From Candidatus Gastranaerophilales bacterium (GTDB taxonomy: Bacteria; Cyanobacteriota; Vampirovibrionia; Gastranaerophilales; Gastranaerophilaceae): a DNA stretch of 64,000 nucleotides. Below the pieces are notes generated by a model that saw only the letters and a program-made list of their open reading frames with translations, had not been told where the DNA came from and searched no databases. Every line of letters starts with the position of its first letter. The first letter of the stretch is position 1. The stretch lies in the NCBI GenBank assembly GCA_944323045.1, contig CALUQX010000003.1, positions 40,111 through 104,110 on the forward strand, written 5' to 3'. The position numbers were made by a program, and so were the translations under genes. Shown here one piece after another: positions 59,756 through 64,000 of the stretch.

Positions 59756-62359
59756 TTACAAACTTATTCGTAATCCAAATAACAATGCAATACCGTTGCG
59801 ACCTCCGTTTCTAATCATAGCTTCTAAAAAGCCTGTGAATCTGTCGCCGTATCTTTTTTGTACCCCGACGCCATACTGCACAAAAGGCTTTATTGACAAA
59901 TCTGGCAGGTAAACGTCATTAGCCTGAAATCTTGCGTGATCAATTACATTCCATACCATAGAAACCGCAATATATGGCTGCAAATACTCTCTAAAATTAC
60001 CGATTAATTTTATCTGTGGTTCAATATGAATTGCATGCAGCGGCTCAGTATTAATATTTACACCGCCCGGAGCAGTATAATTAAAGGTATTTACAAAGGT
60101 ATAAGAAGTCATTATGCTTGGCTGAATTATCAAACGACGCCTTAATGTCTCAAAATTATATCCAGTTTTTTGGGCGATACCTGTATTTAACATTGAAAAG
60201 TTGTCACTGCCCATATTTGTAGATGCTTCTGCAGAATTTGCGCCGACATTTGCTGTCCATGCGCTGAAAAAGCTGCCTTTATAAAACACAGCATCAACAC
60301 CTAACAGACCTCCGTTATTATAGATACTATTACCGTCAAACGCTTGATGCGAGCCGTTATATGAGGCGTATCCGCCATACAATGTATACCAGCCTTTTGG
60401 CAATTTTGTCAGTTCACTTTCCACACCAAACATGCTTCCGTAACTCACATTACTTACCCGCGGTCCATTATCAAGACGAACATTTTCAAATGTAGAATAC
60501 GGCTTAAACCATACACCTTTACGTTGTTCCGGCATCAAAAACGGAGAAAATGCAAAAGTTCTTCCGTTCATTGCTACTTTGTTTTGAGTTGCAAATCCGC
60601 CGCGCGCGTCAGGCGGAGTAATCATTACCATATCGAGATTTGCAAACACATTTCTATAAGTGTCTATCATTGTCAGGTACCCGGCTAACTGTGCTGCAAC
60701 CTGTCCTGAAAAAATTGCTGAATTAAAACTGTTTCTGGTAAAGTTAAAATTACCGCTTGCGGAATCATAACTTGCAAGATAGTTGTAAATAGGCGTATGA
60801 ATCGTCGTTGAATTATAATTAACATAATCTTTCAAAACGCTATCTGCAAATGGCATTGATATATACTCACCCTTTGGAACACCTTCCAGAGCAAGTGAAG
60901 GTACAAAAATAGAGCCGCTACCGCTAAGCGAATCAGCACTTATTGTATCCATTGTATTCGTATTAAAATTAACATCCGGCAATATATTTGCTGTTCCTGA
61001 CAGAGTTAAGCTGCTCAAATTTATATTATTCATCTGCCCGTTTTGCAAATCAAATGTCACATTATTCCCGAATGTTGCGTACTTAGCTCCAAAATAACTG
61101 CTATCTGCAAGTAATTTTACAGTTCCTTCTTCAAAATTAAATAATCCATTAAAATTCTGGTTTATGCCGCCAAGATTTAACGTACCTGCGCCTTTTTTAT
61201 TGATTATACCGCTTCCGCTTATCCCGCTTAATATATTTGTCGTGCCGGTTGTATTAAAATCTATAGTCCCTGATGAATTATTATAGATATCATTCAACTG
61301 CCCTTGCAAGTCATAATTGTTTCTAAACGTCGAATTTTCAATAACCAGAAGATTATCATTGTAAATGGCACCGCCTTCACCATATGGAGAACCTGTAATC
61401 CGGTTATTTTCAACAAGCGAGTTTGATATTGTTAAACTTCCGTTTGTGCTGTTAAATATTGCGCCGCCGTCAGCCATATAATTAGAGGAAGTATAATTAT
61501 CGCTAATTGTTGCATTATTAATTGTCATACTGCCATTGTTAAAAATAGCACCGCCGCGAATCAAACTATTGCCGCCGCCTTCACTGTAATTGTTACTTAC
61601 TGTTCCGCCATCAATAGTCAAATTACCAATATTATATATAGCGCCGCCAGCCCCGAACATGCTATCATCGCCATTGACATAATTATTATACAGACGTGTG
61701 TTGCTGATATCCATTGTTCCGTTATTGTAAATAGCGCCGCCCAGCGGTGCAACGCTGCCTTCGACATGGTTATTATAAAACGTGGTATTTCTAATATTTG
61801 TAATACCAGACGCTTGTGTCTGGTTCCCATTTGCAAGCGCTCCGCCATATGAAGAGGCACCGTTTGCATAATTATTAGCAAAAAGTGAATTATTAACATC
61901 AACTGTTCCGTTATTAAGGTTATAAACAGCTCCGCCAATCCCGTAATTCAATCCTGCGGAATCTACAAAGTTGTCATTAAACGCTGCACTTTCAATATTC
62001 AATTCACCGCCGCTATTAAATACGGCTCCGGCAAATGTTGAATTGTTATAAGTCTGTCCTTTACAATTTCTTACACCAACCGCATTAAACTGCGTTTCCT
62101 GATTAAAAACAAAGCCTGAAAAAAGATTACCGCCGTCTATATAATGATCATTTCCTACAAAATATAAATCTGCGCCTGAAAAATTGTTCCCTATTGCCTC
62201 AGTAGATGTCAAATCCGCATTAATCCCTATTGTATCACCATTTTGCGGAGTGATTCCCATTAGTTGAGAAAAAGTAGAGACAGAATAATCTTCAGCCTGT
62301 ACACTCAAACCCGCAAAAAGTAATAATACTGTTATTAAAAGTCGTTTTGTATTTTTCAT
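59756..62359 (-). CDS. Autotransporter adhesin-like protein with beta-helix passenger
   Basis: An 867-residue protein. A signal peptide (KRLLITVLLLFAGLSVQA) precedes a passenger of about 400 residues built from imperfect repeats GGAIYNxGxxxIxNxxxxxNxxxG, the hallmark of a right-handed beta-helix (polymorphic-membrane-protein-like). A linker follows, then from about residue 600 a beta-barrel domain with amphipathic strands (GVWFKPYSTFENVRL, TLYGGYASYNG, FVQYGVGVQKRYGDRFTGFLEAMI). The chain ends in LLFGLRISL, where a terminal aromatic is more usual. It needs an outer membrane and the Bam machinery. No clear ribosome-binding site was seen. Confidence 0.85.
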   Translation of the reverse strand: MKNTKRLLITVLLLFAGLSVQAEDYSVSTFSQLMGITPQNGDTIGINADLTSTEAIGNNFSGADLYFVGNDHYIDGGNLFSGFVFNQETQFNAVGVRNCKGQTYNNSTFAGAVFNSGGELNIESAAFNDNFVDSAGLNYGIGGAVYNLNNGTVDVNNSLFANNYANGASSYGGALANGNQTQASGITNIRNTTFYNNHVEGSVAPLGGAIYNNGTMDISNTRLYNNYVNGDDSMFGAGGAIYNIGNLTIDGGTVSNNYSEGGGNSLIRGGAIFNNGSMTINNATISDNYTSSNYMADGGAIFNSTNGSLTISNSLVENNRITGSPYGEGGAIYNDNLLVIENSTFRNNYDLQGQLNDIYNNSSGTIDFNTTGTTNILSGISGSGIINKKGAGTLNLGGINQNFNGLFNFEEGTVKLLADSSYFGAKYATFGNNVTFDLQNGQMNNINLSSLTLSGTANILPDVNFNTNTMDTISADSLSGSGSIFVPSLALEGVPKGEYISMPFADSVLKDYVNYNSTTIHTPIYNYLASYDSASGNFNFTRNSFNSAIFSGQVAAQLAGYLTMIDTYRNVFANLDMVMITPPDARGGFATQNKVAMNGRTFAFSPFLMPEQRKGVWFKPYSTFENVRLDNGPRVSNVSYGSMFGVESELTKLPKGWYTLYGGYASYNGSHQAFDGNSIYNNGGLLGVDAVFYKGSFFSAWTANVGANSAEASTNMGSDNFSMLNTGIAQKTGYNFETLRRRLIIQPSIMTSYTFVNTFNYTAPGGVNINTEPLHAIHIEPQIKLIGNFREYLQPYIAVSMVWNVIDHARFQANDVYLPDLSIKPFVQYGVGVQKRYGDRFTGFLEAMIRNGGRNGIALLFGLRISL

Positions 62360-62512
62360 ACAATCATAATAATTTCTTAAAAAACTTTCTCTATTCTCCT
62401 GTTAAGTAAGATTTTCTAATACTTTAATATTAAATACTCTGCTAATTGATATAATGTATGTTTCATTTTTTGTTGTATAATATTCTTGAGGATATAAAAA
62501 AAGGAGAAAATT

Positions 62513-63811
62513 ATGACAACAAAAAGTTCAGCAATAAAAACAAACTTTTCAGGAGTAGATTTTTCAAAATATTCTTCAAAAGTTTCTGAATTTGTAAACG
62601 AATTTGCGTCACGTGCAAACAAAAAAGGACAGTTTCTGAACTGGGTAAACCTTCCGCAGGAACAACTTAAAAGAGTCGATGAATTATATGAAATGGCTGA
62701 AAAATTTAAAGCCCAAACCAATGTAAGCAAACTTGCTGTTCTTGGTATAGGCGGTTCAAAACATACTGTAGAACATATGTTAGGAATTAACGGCTTAAAC
62801 ATTAATGGCGATTGTATTTATTTTTACTCAGATGTAGATTCTGTTAGTTTGGCAAGATTTTTGCACAAATTAGGTGACATCACAAAAGCTAATTATATGG
62901 TAGCGTCAAAATCAGGTTCTACTTTCGAAACAAAAGACGGATTTTTGAGAATTCAAAAAATGCTTGAAGATGCATATATTGCAAAAGGTCTGTCTGAAGA
63001 AGAATCTAAAAAAGCAACAGCTAAACACTTCATTGCTGTAACAGATGCTAACTCTGAAAAAAGCGAACTTCGCCGCACATCAATTGCAGATAAATGGCTG
63101 GGTGATTTATATATTCACGACGATGTTGGCGGTAGATTCTCAGCATTTGATGATCACGCTTTGTTCACACTTATTTTTGCAGGCATGAAAAAAGATGACC
63201 TGAAAGCCTTATTAAACGCAGCACAAGAAGTTTCTTCACTGTCTTTATCAGACAATCTTGAAGACAACGATGCACTTAAAGAAGGAATTTTCTGGGCAGA
63301 TGCAAAAATTAACGGTATTGACGCCTCTGTTCATCAATACATGGGTTCTATGTTCGAAAACACAGTTTACTGGCATGCTCAAATGCAAAATGAATCAGTT
63401 AAAGACACTTTAAAACAAATAGCAAAAGTTCCTGATGCAATGCATCACAGTGCAGAAGCTCACTTCAATCCGGCTAACAAACTTGTCTTTGCGTTGACTG
63501 TTCCTGTTGACAATGGCGTTTGCCGTGAAAATGCAGAAAGCTACATTGATGCACTTACAAAATCTTATGAAATAACAGGTGCATTCTTCAAAGAAGAAGT
63601 CGAAATGTCTGATTTTGGTTTGACAGCAGAAGCTGCAGGTGCAATGACTCAATTAAGAGCATTTGCAACAGTTTATCAGGAAATTGTAGAAAAAGTAATG
63701 GCAGGCAAAGCTTTGCCGGAAGTTCTTGACAGTGTATTGCAGCCGCATGTTGAATTCTACAAAAAGAATTTGAAAGGCGGAGTTGTTGTACCTGGAAGAA
63801 TTTCAAAATAA
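62513..63811 (+). CDS. pgi: Glucose-6-phosphate isomerase
   Basis: It interconverts glucose 6-phosphate and fructose 6-phosphate. The 432-residue protein is of the shorter bacterial type. LAVLGIGGSKHTVEHML holds the sugar-phosphate loop, VASKSGSTFETKDGFLRI the SxSGxTxET motif, and DDVGGRFSAFDDHALF the PGI signature. The usual signature GGRFS is intact. AAGGAG precedes the ATG and a strong terminator follows. Monocistronic. Confidence 0.93.
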   Translation: MTTKSSAIKTNFSGVDFSKYSSKVSEFVNEFASRANKKGQFLNWVNLPQEQLKRVDELYEMAEKFKAQTNVSKLAVLGIGGSKHTVEHMLGINGLNINGDCIYFYSDVDSVSLARFLHKLGDITKANYMVASKSGSTFETKDGFLRIQKMLEDAYIAKGLSEEESKKATAKHFIAVTDANSEKSELRRTSIADKWLGDLYIHDDVGGRFSAFDDHALFTLIFAGMKKDDLKALLNAAQEVSSLSLSDNLEDNDALKEGIFWADAKINGIDASVHQYMGSMFENTVYWHAQMQNESVKDTLKQIAKVPDAMHHSAEAHFNPANKLVFALTVPVDNGVCRENAESYIDALTKSYEITGAFFKEEVEMSDFGLTAEAAGAMTQLRAFATVYQEIVEKVMAGKALPEVLDSVLQPHVEFYKKNLKGGVVVPGRISK

Positions 63812-63835
63812 TCAATATTAATATTTTAAAAGGAG

Positions 63836-63867
63836 TCCTCAACCGGTATTACCGGTTGAGGATTTTA
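63836..63867 (+). terminator. Terminator after pgi
   Basis: TCCTCAACCGG (63836-63846) pairs exactly with CCGGTTGAGGA (63852-63862) over TATTA, followed by TTTT. It also separates pgi from the minus-strand frame entering from the right edge. Confidence 0.88.
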
Positions 63868-63920
63868 GTAAAACAGAAAGTACAAATTATGCTTTACCAA
63901 ATGAAAAACAATTTTTTTAT

Positions 63921-64000
63921 CTAAGCCTGAATGTCTAATTTATTACCTTGACCTTCTTGCTTAATAGCCTGAGCCTGCATCTTAATATTTTTTGCCTGAT
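63921..64000 (-). CDS. C-terminal end of an unidentified gene
   Basis: From the right edge, a minus-strand frame reads 25 codons rich in Gln, Lys and Ala (KNIKMQAQAIKQEGQGNK, LDIQA) to a TAG at 63921-63923. It faces the pgi terminator, so convergence is sensible. The piece is too short to name; it may be a chance frame. Confidence 0.4.
   Translation of the reverse strand, partial: QAKNIKMQAQAIKQEGQGNKLDIQA

Overview
The window looks like a chromosome segment from a Gastranaerophilales (Vampirovibrionia, formerly Melainabacteria) bacterium, the non-photosynthetic gut relatives of cyanobacteria. This is an inference from gene content. The F1Fo-ATPase cluster has the cyanobacterial order a-c-b'-b-delta-alpha-gamma with both b and b' subunits, while beta and epsilon are absent from the window. 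Several otherwise unrelated proteins begin with a short tail ending in a Phe-x-Gly motif, a pattern I associate with this order. Pseudopilin-like proteins with a TLAE-type leader occur twice, and an autotransporter implies an outer membrane. DNA is AT-rich throughout and richest in the accessory island.

Layout. 1-2139: purine genes purM-purN-purD on the minus strand (purD runs off the left edge). 2217-6181: minus-strand operon of a biotin ligase, then gamma, alpha and beta subunits of a biotin-dependent, sodium-pumping oxaloacetate-type decarboxylase. 6279-11367: ATP synthase operon on the plus strand. 11376-20269: housekeeping and lineage-specific genes (hydrolase, XRE regulator, pseudopilin, two large paralogous membrane proteins, a repeat protein, a CDF metal transporter, ispF, a DJ-1/PfpI-like protein). 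20384-45673: an accessory region ending in tRNA-Asn. 45851-64000: core genes again (ABC exporter, Bax-inhibitor-like protein, CheR-like protein, mtaB, PEP carboxykinase-like protein, a minus-strand run with glycosyltransferase, transketolase N-half and pseudopilin, SIS isomerase, gatB, autotransporter, pgi).

The accessory region has two parts. 20384-21720 is a graveyard: a deleted zeta-toxin-like kinase gene, its small neighbour, a duplicated 3' end of that neighbour, and several copies of the tRNA-Asn 3' end, three of them beside long hairpins. From 21721 to about 45610 lies one integrated element of about 24 kb, bounded by the same tRNA 3' sequence and carrying a large serine recombinase whose reading frame runs into the tRNA. 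The core sequence at both ends is read in the same frame. Excision should therefore give the recombinase a different, longer C-terminus.

The element's cargo is mostly anti-foreign-DNA type machinery: a six-gene plus-strand operon (SNF2-type helicase with a degenerate PLD-like N-terminus, DUF4391-like protein, a membrane/coiled-coil protein, type III Mod, a second small membrane protein, type III Res), a three-Cys-motif protein (DUF5131 type) convergent with its TcmP partner, an orphan adenine methyltransferase and a small resolvase. A possible replication initiator, OB-fold-like and ribbon-helix-helix-like small proteins and a catalytically degraded serine recombinase fill the left end. I see no relaxase or conjugation genes. 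The most system-like candidate is the six-gene helicase/Mod/Res operon with two embedded membrane proteins.
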